From NCBI GenBank assembly GCA_047622145.1, contig JBLHMO010000049.1:1-21485 (forward strand): 21,485 nucleotides of DNA. The letters run 5' to 3'. The notes beneath the pieces were generated by a model that was not told where the DNA came from, ran no database searches, and saw only the letters and a list, made by a program, of their open reading frames with translations. This stretch comes from Litorivivens sp047622145 (GTDB taxonomy: Bacteria > Pseudomonadota > Gammaproteobacteria > Pseudomonadales > Spongiibacteraceae). Positions 7,130-14,440 of the stretch are shown piece after piece. Numbering within the stretch: position 1 is the first letter of the stretch; each line of letters begins with the position of its first letter. Made by a program: the position numbers and the translations under genes.

Positions 7130-7164
7130 AAAAAAGGCGCGTTCATTTGTGAGCGCGCCTTTTT
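7130..7164. terminator. Bidirectional rho-independent terminator
   Basis: A6 followed by GGCGCG (7136-7141) pairs with CGCGCC (7154-7159), and five T residues follow (7160-7164). The A and T runs on both sides give a U-tract in either direction. It lies between the convergent SprT-like gene (plus) and MAPEG gene (minus) and can serve both. Confidence 0.88.
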
Positions 7165-7178
7165 AGCTGATGGCCGAA

Positions 7179-7571
7179 CTAGATTAGTTGCAAGACTGCG
7201 CCAACTAAACTTCCAACAACCAGTGTGGCACTGGCCAAGGCTCCCAGTCCAAATCCAGCGCCGCGTTTTGCAGGATCTGCCACGTAGCCGCGTAGATAAA
7301 GAATGCGGCCAACGAAAAAGAGTACGCCCAAACTTACCGCTGCGATCTCATGAACAAAGATGGAAAACATCAGGATACCTGGGATCACCATCACAAGTTG
7401 CTCTAAGGTATTTTGGTGAACGCGGAAATAACGTTCAAACTCAGGATGACCACTGATGGCCGGGGCGGCAACGCCGGTGCGTCCACGTGCCATTCCGACA
7501 AGAAGGCCAAAGGCGAAATATTGTAATAACAAAATACTGACGATTGCTGCTATATAGGGCGTCAGTGCCAT
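7179..7571 (-). CDS. MAPEG-family membrane protein
   Basis: A 130-residue integral membrane protein with about four hydrophobic segments: residues ~5-25, ~55-72, ~76-92 and ~108-128. The loop motif FRVHQNTLEQLVMVIP (about 48-63) and GRILYLRGY are characteristic of the MAPEG family (membrane-associated proteins in eicosanoid and glutathione metabolism). Bacterial members are often glutathione-dependent transferases or peroxidases acting on lipophilic electrophiles. The ATG at 7571 has AAGGAA about 8 bases upstream. It lies downstream of the acetyl-CoA acetyltransferase on the same strand, separated by a hairpin. The specific substrate is unknown. Confidence 0.88.
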   Translation of the reverse strand: MALTPYIAAIVSILLLQYFAFGLLVGMARGRTGVAAPAISGHPEFERYFRVHQNTLEQLVMVIPGILMFSIFVHEIAAVSLGVLFFVGRILYLRGYVADPAKRGAGFGLGALASATLVVGSLVGAVLQLI

Positions 7572-7660
7572 GTCGTGGATTCCTTGTTTTTAATATTGTA
7601 GGAAATGCAAATTACTTAATTCAGTGTCGAGGGGATTGCCCACACTGCTAGTCAGTAAAT

Positions 7661-7691
7661 GGCACAAACTCTCCGGAGGACAGTTTGTGCC
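7661..7691 (-). terminator. Hairpin downstream of the acetyl-CoA acetyltransferase gene
   Basis: GGCACAAACT (7661-7670) pairs perfectly with AGTTTGTGCC (7682-7691) around an 11-base loop, 14 bases beyond the thiolase stop on the minus strand. The following T-tract is poor on the minus strand (ATTTACT) and slightly better on the plus strand (TGATTTT). It is likely a terminator or a 3'-end stabilising hairpin for the thiolase mRNA. Confidence 0.55.
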
Positions 7692-7705
7692 TGATTTTGT
7701 CGTCG

Positions 7706-8887
7706 TTAGACGAGTTCAATGGCCGTCGCCAGCGCTTCACCGCCGCCGATACAGAGCGTGGCTATACCGCGCTTCTTGCCGTGTTTCTGCAGGGCGTAGA
7801 TCAGGCTCAGAATAATACGCGAACCGGTTGAGCCAATGGGGTGACCTTGGGCGCAGGCACCGCCGTGCACGTTGACTTTGGCGTGATCAATGTCGAGGCC
7901 CTGCATGGCTAGCATGGTAACCATAGCGAAGGCTTCGTTGATTTCCCACAAATCGACGTCGTCTTTAGACCAGCCCGTTTTTACCAGCAATTTTTCCACG
8001 GCGCCAATCGGAGCTGTGGTAAATAGATCGGGGTCGTGGGAGTTGCGGCTGTGGGCAACCATTCGCGCCAGTGGCTTGATGCCGCGCTTCTCAACTTCTT
8101 CAGCGCTCATCAGAATCAGGGCCGAAGCGCCATCACTGATCGAGCTGGAGTTGGCTGCGGTTACTGTGCCGTCTTTTTTGAAGGCCGGTCGCAGGGTGGG
8201 AATTTTATCTAAGTTAGCTTTTCCGGGCTGCTCGTCTTGCGCAACGGTAACTTCACCTTTGCGGGTTTTGATCGTAACCGGTACCGTCTCGGCGTCGAGA
8301 CTGCCATCGTCGATAGCTTTTTGCGCGCGCACCAATGATTCGATTGCAAAGGCATCCATGTCTTCACGGCTTAAGCCGTAGTCGTCAGCGGTAGCCTGAG
8401 CGAAGTTGCCCATCATGCCGCCCTGGTATGCATCTTTTAGCCCGTCAAAGAACATATGGTCTTCCAAGGCTTTACCGCCGCTGCCAAAACCGCCGCGACC
8501 GCCCAGAACGAGGTGCGGTGCATTGCTCATGCTTTCCATGCCGCCGGCGAGTGCGATACGGCAAGTGCCTGCCTTAATGGCGTCGTGGGCGTAAATCGTG
8601 GTTTGCATGCCCGAGCCACATAATTTGTTTACGGTAACGCAACCGGTGGTTTTGGGAATGCCAGCAGCCAGTGCCGCTTGACGGGCCGGGCCCTGCTTGA
8701 GGCCGGCTGCGAGAACGCAGCCCATAATGACCTCTTCAATATCTTTGGCATCAATGCCTGCACGTGCTACCGCTGCAGCCATAGCCGTAGTACCCAGTTC
8801 AACGGCAGTGGCGCCGCTTAATGATCCCAACAGGCCGCCCATTGGCGTGCGTGCACCGCTGACAATATAGACAGAATCCGACGACAT
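7706..8887 (-). CDS. Acetyl-CoA acetyltransferase (thiolase II family)
   Basis: A 393-residue thiolase of standard family length. The catalytic set is complete: Cys90 in NKLCGSGMQ, His349 in GHPIGSTG and Cys379 in CIGGGE. The N-terminal VSGARTPMG is also typical. It could cleave 3-ketoacyl-CoA in beta-oxidation or condense acetyl-CoA to acetoacetyl-CoA (towards PHB or ketone bodies); sequence alone does not separate these. It follows the Rieske oxygenase on the same strand after a 150-base gap with a hairpin. The ribosome binding site before the ATG at 8887 is weak. It contrasts with the SCP-x-type thiolase at the left edge, which lacks the His and second Cys motifs. Confidence 0.94.
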   Translation of the reverse strand: MSSDSVYIVSGARTPMGGLLGSLSGATAVELGTTAMAAAVARAGIDAKDIEEVIMGCVLAAGLKQGPARQAALAAGIPKTTGCVTVNKLCGSGMQTTIYAHDAIKAGTCRIALAGGMESMSNAPHLVLGGRGGFGSGGKALEDHMFFDGLKDAYQGGMMGNFAQATADDYGLSREDMDAFAIESLVRAQKAIDDGSLDAETVPVTIKTRKGEVTVAQDEQPGKANLDKIPTLRPAFKKDGTVTAANSSSISDGASALILMSAEEVEKRGIKPLARMVAHSRNSHDPDLFTTAPIGAVEKLLVKTGWSKDDVDLWEINEAFAMVTMLAMQGLDIDHAKVNVHGGACAQGHPIGSTGSRIILSLIYALQKHGKKRGIATLCIGGGEALATAIELV

Positions 8888-8990
8888 AAGGCTATCCGTG
8901 TGTGATTAACGATAAATGGAGGGCGCCTATTTAGCCATGACAGGGCGCTGATGACAAGTTGCTGTAGGGGGGCGCTACTAGAGTGAATCA

Positions 8991-9016
8991 GGCGGCGCTG
9001 GGGCCGCCCTTTTTTT
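8991..9016 (+). terminator. Terminator-like hairpin oriented on the plus strand
   Basis: GGCGGC (8991-8996) pairs with GCCGCC (9003-9008), a 6-base loop lies between them, and seven T residues follow (9010-9016). The U-tract is correct only for plus-strand transcription, although both flanking genes are on the minus strand. It would block antisense transcription entering the Rieske gene. On the minus strand the hairpin has no T-run behind it. Confidence 0.5.
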
Positions 9017-9037
9017 ATGTGCAGCAGGTGCAGCCAA

Positions 9038-10045
9038 TCAGGCTGCCTTGCTGTCTTTGCTGCCGCTGTCATCGGCATAAAACTGACTAAACCATTTGCG
9101 GAACTGGTTGATAGGGCCATCCCCATCACACAAAATCGGATCGGGCCGATAGACCTTGTGCTCCCAGATGGGCATATCCTGTTGCACTTGCAATGCAACG
9201 TTCTGGATAACCGCTTGGGACATAATATTCTGTCCCGCGTTCAGGTTTTTGGGCTGGGTGAAGACAAAGCGCAAGTGGACTTCGTTATCATTAATAGGGG
9301 TGACGGTGCCCATCATAAAGGTCTCGAAAACGCCGCTAAAGCGCTGCCAGGTTTGACCTGGGCCGCTGCTGGACGTATCGAGGTAGGACGAGCGAAATTT
9401 GGTGCCGGTGGTATCAAAGGTACCGTCGGTAAATATCTCGGGTGCCTGACTAACGAAATGGGCGTGGCGCTGAAAACCTTCATGCCTAACTTCACCCTTG
9501 GGTACATCTTGGTTGCCGTGCACGTATACAAAGTGGGCAGTGTCACAGCCGTTTTCAGCAGTTTCTTGAATGTGCGAATGGAAGGTCCAGTCATAGAATT
9601 GGATGTCGGTCCAATCGCCGCTGCTCAGTTCAGGCAGCTCTTCAACGTCGAATAAGGGAGCAATTTGCTGTGGGTGATACCAGACCCAGACCGCCTGATT
9701 TTTTTCGACTGTTGGGTAGGCGTAGATGCACTGTTTACCATCGGCGACTTTGGGCGGCATATTCTTGGCGTAGGGCACGAGCTCGCAGCTTCCTTCGCCG
9801 TTAAATTCCCATGCGTGAAAGGGGCAGGCAATGTTTTCGCCAGCAACCTTGCCGCCGTGGCCCAAGTGGGCGCCTAGATGCGGGCAATACGCGTCTAGCA
9901 CCTTTGCGTCACCGGATTCGGTGCGAAACATCACCATCTCTTTGTCGAAGTAGTGCAAGGGTTTCACTTCACCCGCCTGCAGATCACGGGATAGTGAAAC
10001 ACAGTACCAGCCGAAAGGGATGGGAAGTTGTGCGGTATTTTCCAT
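9038..10045 (-). CDS. Rieske non-haem iron oxygenase, KshA/DAF-36-like
   Basis: A 335-residue terminal oxygenase subunit. The Rieske [2Fe-2S] ligands are Cys54 and His56 (CPHLGAHLG) and Cys74 and His77 (CPFHAW). The mononuclear iron site is in ENGCDTAHFVYVH: Asp168, His171 and His176, with a likely Asp ligand in QDMPIWEHK near the C-terminus. The C-terminal stretch DMPIWEHKxYxxxPxLCxxDGPxxxxRKWFSQFY matches the pattern I recall in KshA (3-ketosteroid 9-alpha-hydroxylase) and in DAF-36/Neverland sterol 7-desaturases. The frame is open up to 10207, but the ATG at 10045 (MENTAQLP) has an AGAGAG site and the family begins there. A ferredoxin reductase partner is not in the window. Steroid-type substrates fit the FadD19-like cluster but are inferred. 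Confidence 0.9.
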   Translation of the reverse strand: MENTAQLPIPFGWYCVSLSRDLQAGEVKPLHYFDKEMVMFRTESGDAKVLDAYCPHLGAHLGHGGKVAGENIACPFHAWEFNGEGSCELVPYAKNMPPKVADGKQCIYAYPTVEKNQAVWVWYHPQQIAPLFDVEELPELSSGDWTDIQFYDWTFHSHIQETAENGCDTAHFVYVHGNQDVPKGEVRHEGFQRHAHFVSQAPEIFTDGTFDTTGTKFRSSYLDTSSSGPGQTWQRFSGVFETFMMGTVTPINDNEVHLRFVFTQPKNLNAGQNIMSQAVIQNVALQVQQDMPIWEHKVYRPDPILCDGDGPINQFRKWFSQFYADDSGSKDSKAA

Positions 10046-10208
10046 GGTCAACTCTCTCTGATTATCAGCTTCGCTGCGCGTGATGCGAGCGCCGGCCGTG
10101 GTTATTCGAACCAGGTCAATGGCACTGATTATCGGCCTCGGCAGGCATAAAAGTATACACGTGTTACCTAATTCTGACGTGATTGTAATGTTGTTGTGCA
10201 GCGCCAAA

Positions 10209-11213
10209 TCACGCTTTTCTCGGCGTTTCGCTCACCGCCGCTGTAAATAGCTTGGCACGGACTTTTTTGCGGTATTCCGCGGGAGAATCATTGTATTGGC
10301 GTTTGAACAGGCGGCTGAAGTAGCTGGGCTCGGTGATGCCCACTGTATGGGCAATTTCAGTGACCGCCAGATTGCTTTGCTGCAAAAGCTCCCGGGCCGT
10401 GCTCAGGCGCAATTTATTCAGATAATCGAGCGCTGATTGCCCTGTTGCGGCGCGAAACCGACGTTGAAAGCTACGTTCGCTGAGGCCACTCTCGGCGGCC
10501 AGCACGGAAACCTTGAGTGCCTGCCCAAAGTGCTTGCGAATATAGGATTGTGCGTTGGCAATGGCCTCGTCGCGATGGAGGTCGGTTTGCCCTACGCGAT
10601 AGGCGTGAGAGTGGAATGGGCGGCGGATTTCCGGGGAGAACTGGCGCTCCACCCGGTACGCGATAGCGGTGCCCCAAAGTTCGCCAATAATATGTACGAT
10701 CAAGTCGGCAATGGAATTGATGCTGCCCGCGCAATACAGTCGCTCCGCCTCGGTGATGAGGTAGTTTCGAATCAGTTGCACTTCGGGATAGCGCTGCGCG
10801 AAATCGTCAAAATAATGCCAGTGCGTCGTTGCCGGTTGGCCTTCGAGTAATCCGGCCTCGGCGAGCAGGTAGCTGCCGGTACCGACCGAACACAGTGTTG
10901 CGCCCTCGCGATATTGGCGGCGCAACCAGTCAAATACGGCCGCTTCGTGGTTCACGCCTTTTAAGGGGTGGCGCCAGCGTGCGGGCAGAATGATTAACTG
11001 GTAGTGCTGCTCGTCATCGATAGCGCCTTCAACTTCCAAAACTAGGCCTCCGGCGCAAAGGACGCTAGTCTGGGAAAGTCCAATCAGGCGGGTGCGTGCG
11101 GGTGCCTGCTTGCTCACTTTAAGCTGGTCATTGACGGCGTTCAGCATTTCCAGCGGTAGACTCAGGCTGGACGCCATCGCGTTGGGTAGGATCAAAAGGG
11201 CAATATTTACCAT
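10209..11213 (-). CDS. GlxA-type AraC-family transcriptional regulator
   Basis: A 334-residue regulator. Residues 1 to ~195 form a DJ-1/PfpI-like ligand-sensing domain (VNIALLILPNAMASSLSLP at the start, and the nucleophile-elbow-like CSVGTGSYLLAEAGLL at 108-122). A C-terminal AraC domain has two helix-turn-helix units, about 236-255 (VSVLAAESGLSERSFQRRF) and 284-304 (VTEIAHTVGITEPSYFSRLF). It precedes the Rieske gene on the same strand by 163 bases and is divergent from the FabY-like gene. Either or both are candidate targets. The start context is weak, with no clear ribosome binding site before the ATG at 11213. Confidence 0.93.
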   Translation of the reverse strand: MVNIALLILPNAMASSLSLPLEMLNAVNDQLKVSKQAPARTRLIGLSQTSVLCAGGLVLEVEGAIDDEQHYQLIILPARWRHPLKGVNHEAAVFDWLRRQYREGATLCSVGTGSYLLAEAGLLEGQPATTHWHYFDDFAQRYPEVQLIRNYLITEAERLYCAGSINSIADLIVHIIGELWGTAIAYRVERQFSPEIRRPFHSHAYRVGQTDLHRDEAIANAQSYIRKHFGQALKVSVLAAESGLSERSFQRRFRAATGQSALDYLNKLRLSTARELLQQSNLAVTEIAHTVGITEPSYFSRLFKRQYNDSPAEYRKKVRAKLFTAAVSETPRKA

Positions 11214-11221
11214 GTCAAAAT

Positions 11222-11254
11222 AGTGGCGATAATGTCTTATAAAGTGGCCATTTT
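11222..11254. promoter_or_regulatory. Candidate AraC-family operator: 21-bp direct repeat
   Basis: AGTGGCGATAAT begins at 11222 and AGTGGCCATTTT begins at 11243. The two half-sites agree at 9 of 12 positions and start 21 bases apart, two helical turns, as expected for a direct-repeat AraC-family site. They lie 9-41 bases from the regulator start, in the divergent intergenic region shared with the FabY-like gene, which suggests autoregulation and control of the neighbour. Confidence 0.45.
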
Positions 11255-11343
11255 ATACTAGTAGCTTTATTTATGCCTTCTTACAATGTAGTTCGCGTTT
11301 TGACGGTCGTCGGCGCCCCTTGCGAATGAGAAAGGAGAACACA

Positions 11344-13185
11344 GTGGCAAGCTTACCCGTAATCGTGGGATTTGGTGGCGTTAATCCGGCGGGCAGAAGT
11401 TCTTTTCACCACGGTTTTCGGCGGCTCATTCTCGATGCCCTGCCGAGTGCGAAAGTCGACAGTACCTTTCAAAGTCTGTCTGCGCTAATGGGCGTTGATG
11501 CGGCGCAGCGCGAGCATATGCTCAAGCACACCTTGGTCCGGAAAATAGAAGCTGACTGGTTTGATACCGAAGCCATTCGCTGCAATAAACACATGCCGCT
11601 GGCGCCTGCGGGCGAAACGCTTAGTTTTGTGACCCGCGCTCGTAATTTGCCTGAGAGAATTCCTGAAAACTGGACAGTCAGCGAAATTGACAAGGGCCGT
11701 GTCCGCGTCGATATGACCGGGGCCGGTGACTTTCTGGTGAAAACCACGCGCGCATCCGAGGTAAGGGCGGCGGGGCAACTGCCTACCGGGTTTCAGCCGG
11801 GCAAGCTGTATCCGTCTCGGAATCACCCCCGTGGACTACAGTTATCCATTTATGCGGCCTCCGATGCCATTCAGTCCATGGGTATTCCCTGGGAAACGGT
11901 GCTGTCGGCAGTTCGCCCCGATCAGGTCAGCGTGTACGCCAGCTCGGCGATGGCGCAGCAGGATGAAAACGGCAACGGCGGACTGTTATCAGCGCGCTTT
12001 GACGGCAAGCGCGTCACCTCCAAGCAAGTCGCTCTAGGGCTTGCCGATATGCCCTCCGATTTTGTTAACGCCTATGTGCTGGGTAATGTGGGCAGCACCG
12101 GCCCCGCGCTTGGTGCCTGCGCAACCTTTCTCTATAACTTGCGCATGGGCGTACAGGACATCCGCAGTGGTCGTGCGCGGGTGGCCGTCATAGGCGCCTC
12201 GGAAGCGCCAATTACCCCTGACATTATCGATGGCTACGCGACTATGGGTGCGCTGGCGACCGATGCCGGCATGATGAAGCTCGACGGCGTTTCGTCGTTG
12301 GACGAGGCTGCCTACCGCCGGGTTTGCCGCCCCTTTGGTGAGAATTGCGGCTTTACCCTCGCGGAAGCTTCCCAGTTTGTGATTTTGTTTGACGATAAGC
12401 TGGCACTGGAATTGGGGGCCACTATTCATGGTTCTGTTCCGGACGTATTTGTTAATGCCGATGGCTACAAGAAATCCATTTCGTCGCCCGGGATGGGTAA
12501 CTATCTAACCATGGCGAAAGCGGCGGCCGTTGCTAAGGCGATTTTAGGCGAGGACGCTCTGCGCCATCGCAGCTTTGTGCAGGCGCACGGCACCGGTACG
12601 CCACAAAACCGGGTAACGGAATCCCGTATCCTCGATGAAGTAGCTGCTGCCTTTGGTATAAAGCAATGGCCGATTGCGGCGGTAAAGGCTTACTTGGGAC
12701 ATACGGTATCGTCCGCAAGCGGCGACCAGTTAATCACGGCGCTGGGTATGTGGCACGAAGGCATCATGCCGGGCGTTAGCACAGTCGATAATTTTGCCGA
12801 TGATATTTCCCAGCGCAATATCAGCCTGAGCACGCAACACCGTGAGCTCGATACCGACATCGCCTTGCTTAACTCCAAAGGCTTTGGCGGCAACAATGCG
12901 ACGGCGACGGTGTTTTCACCAGCAGCGACGCGAAAGCTGTTGGACGCGCGTCACGGCAAGACGGCAATCGCCGGCTGGCAGCAGCGCGAGGAGGCGGTAG
13001 CTGAGTGTGCTGCGGTCTATGATAGCAAGGCCAGTCGCGGAGAAGCGGAGGTCATTTACCGATTCGACCACAATGTATTGTCGGGTAGCGAATTGGAAAT
13101 AAATTCTAAGGAAGTGCGTATTCCCGGCTATGCTCAGGCTGTGGATTTGCAGGTGGAAACACCTTACGCAGACTGGCTAAAATAA
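11344..13185 (+). CDS. fabY: Beta-ketoacyl-ACP synthase, FabY-like
   Basis: A 613-residue ketosynthase. The condensing-enzyme triad is present: Cys259 in LGACATFL, His415 in QAHGTGTPQ and His453 in KAYLGHTVSS, plus the KGFGGNNATA loop near 512-521. The long N-terminal section beginning LPVIVGFGGVNPAGRSSFHHGFRR and the total length match what I recall of Pseudomonas FabY, which condenses acetyl-CoA with malonyl-ACP to start fatty-acid synthesis in place of FabH. I chose GTG 11344 because AGGAG ends 6 bases upstream. The in-frame TTG 11320 and ATG 11326 lie before or at that site and are less likely. It is divergent from the GlxA-type regulator. FabY is the best name; a ketosynthase in a dedicated lipid pathway is the alternative. 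Confidence 0.85.
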   Translation: MASLPVIVGFGGVNPAGRSSFHHGFRRLILDALPSAKVDSTFQSLSALMGVDAAQREHMLKHTLVRKIEADWFDTEAIRCNKHMPLAPAGETLSFVTRARNLPERIPENWTVSEIDKGRVRVDMTGAGDFLVKTTRASEVRAAGQLPTGFQPGKLYPSRNHPRGLQLSIYAASDAIQSMGIPWETVLSAVRPDQVSVYASSAMAQQDENGNGGLLSARFDGKRVTSKQVALGLADMPSDFVNAYVLGNVGSTGPALGACATFLYNLRMGVQDIRSGRARVAVIGASEAPITPDIIDGYATMGALATDAGMMKLDGVSSLDEAAYRRVCRPFGENCGFTLAEASQFVILFDDKLALELGATIHGSVPDVFVNADGYKKSISSPGMGNYLTMAKAAAVAKAILGEDALRHRSFVQAHGTGTPQNRVTESRILDEVAAAFGIKQWPIAAVKAYLGHTVSSASGDQLITALGMWHEGIMPGVSTVDNFADDISQRNISLSTQHRELDTDIALLNSKGFGGNNATATVFSPAATRKLLDARHGKTAIAGWQQREEAVAECAAVYDSKASRGEAEVIYRFDHNVLSGSELEINSKEVRIPGYAQAVDLQVETPYADWLK

Positions 13186-13322
13186 AACAGGCCGGTTTGA
13201 TTGGTGGCAGGACGCCCGTCATGGCAAGACATCGCCGCTTTTTCGTGATTGAATGTGTCGCTGGGGTAGCGGTGACAACATTGCTCGTCGCTCTCTGTAT
13301 GCATCCATCAGGAGAAGAATTA

Positions 13323-13847
13323 ATGAGCAGTGAAGCTACGGCACGCGTTGTCATGAATGTGCCGCGCGAGCAGGCCTGGGAAAAGTTGCGCGATATCAGC
13401 ATGGCGCATAACTACGTGCCTGGCATCGTCAAAACTGAAGTCACTACGGGTAATAAAGAAGGCATCGGCGCCAGCCGTAAGGTCTATCAAACTGAAACCC
13501 GTGGTCTCGATGAAACCGTTATTGAGTGGAACGAGGGCCATGGCTTTCTTATCCGCCTGCATCGTGGCGAGAATGGTGCACCGCCGCCGTTTAAAGTCGC
13601 CTCCTTTCGCTACCGCATCGAAGACGCTGGCAACGGCCAGACGGCGCTCACGACCTCACTCATTTTTACCATGCGCTGGGGTGTATTTGGCTCCTTTCTG
13701 CATGATCGGCTGTTGGCGGGCGTGTTCCGCTCTACCATTCGCGATGTGGCTCTTAGCATGAAGGCTTTTTACGAGTCTGGTGAGCCGACGACAACGGACA
13801 AGCTCAAACAAATCAAAGCCGAACTAAAAGCAACGCAGAGCCACTGA
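13323..13847 (+). CDS. SRPBCC-family (START-like) protein
   Basis: A 174-residue protein. ATARVVMNVPREQAWEKLRDISMAHNYVPGI (about 5-35) is the typical opening of an SRPBCC/polyketide cyclase-like hydrophobic-ligand-binding fold. The FRYRIEDxGNGQTALTTSLIF segment gives late strands, and a long C-terminal helix follows. I preferred the ATG at 13323 because GGAG lies 8 bases upstream. The frame is open to 13197, and an ATG at 13221 would add a hydrophobic stretch (about FFVIECVAGVAVTTLLVALC) that could be a membrane anchor, but it has no ribosome binding site. It lies between the FabY-like gene (137-base gap) and a nitroreductase (3-base gap). A lipid-binding or coenzyme-Q-like role is a guess. 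Confidence 0.8.
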   Translation: MSSEATARVVMNVPREQAWEKLRDISMAHNYVPGIVKTEVTTGNKEGIGASRKVYQTETRGLDETVIEWNEGHGFLIRLHRGENGAPPPFKVASFRYRIEDAGNGQTALTTSLIFTMRWGVFGSFLHDRLLAGVFRSTIRDVALSMKAFYESGEPTTTDKLKQIKAELKATQSH

Positions 13848-13850
13848 CGC

Positions 13851-14411
13851 ATGGATGCACTGACGCTTTTGCAACAGCGTAATTCCGCGGCAAAGCTCTG
13901 TGAGCCGGGGCCTGATGGCAATGAGCTCGACGCTATGTTGCGCGCAGCCATGCGGGCCCCCGACCATGCCAATTTGCGGCCTTGGCGATTTCTGTTAATA
14001 CAGGGCGGCGCACGCCTCAAATTGGGCGGCGTATTCGCCGACGCGCTGGCTAAACGCAACCCGGAATCTACCGAGGCGGAGCGCGACAAGGCCAAATCGA
14101 AAACCTTGCGTGCGCCCTTAATTATCGCTGTGGTGGTCCGCTCGTCAGAGCATCCCAAAGTTCCCTTCATCGAACAACAGCTGTCGGCAGGTTGTGCCGC
14201 GCATGCGCTGTTATTGGCGGCGGATGCCTTGGGCTTCGCGGGAATTTGGCGCACGGGAGCTAATGCGTTCGACCGGAATGTCATGAAGGGCTTGGGGCTG
14301 GCAGCCAATGAATCGCTGGTCGGATTTCTATATTTCGGCTCGCGTGAGGGCCGTTCCAAACCGATCCCAGACCACAATCCACGCGACTTTGCCTCCCAGT
14401 GGCCGGGTTGA
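13851..14411 (+). CDS. YdjA-like nitroreductase
   Basis: A 186-residue FMN oxidoreductase matching E. coli YdjA over its length as I recall it. Similar segments are the opening MDALTLLQQRNSAAKL, RAAMRAPDHANLRPWRF near 32-48, RAPLIIAVVV near 84-93, EQQLSAGCAAHALLLAADALGFAGIWRTG near 106-136, and the closing VGFLYFGSREG. YdjA is a dimeric, minimal nitroreductase whose physiological substrate is not established. The start lies 3 bases after the SRPBCC stop, so the two are probably coupled. This is the second nitroreductase-fold gene in the window next to beta-oxidation genes; it is only distantly similar to the one at 4342. Confidence 0.9.
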   Translation: MDALTLLQQRNSAAKLCEPGPDGNELDAMLRAAMRAPDHANLRPWRFLLIQGGARLKLGGVFADALAKRNPESTEAERDKAKSKTLRAPLIIAVVVRSSEHPKVPFIEQQLSAGCAAHALLLAADALGFAGIWRTGANAFDRNVMKGLGLAANESLVGFLYFGSREGRSKPIPDHNPRDFASQWPG

Positions 14412-14440
14412 TAGATAAAGCCACACATCAGGATATGACC

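Noticed and set aside
9017..9655. 212-codon plus-strand open frame
   Set aside because: It lies opposite the Rieske gene, whose cofactor motifs are unmistakable; no family features are seen in this frame.
10046..10207. Longer N-terminus for the Rieske protein (ATG 10207)
   Set aside because: The extra 54 residues do not resemble the family, and a better ribosome binding site precedes ATG 10045.
10046..10208. Sigma-70 promoter for the Rieske gene with TATACT on the minus strand
   Set aside because: The -10 is plausible but no acceptable -35 lies 16-18 bases upstream; an activator-dependent promoter remains possible.
13197..13322. Longer, membrane-anchored form of the SRPBCC protein
   Set aside because: The upstream starts (TTG 13197, ATG 13221) lack a ribosome binding site, whereas ATG 13323 has GGAG at ideal spacing.
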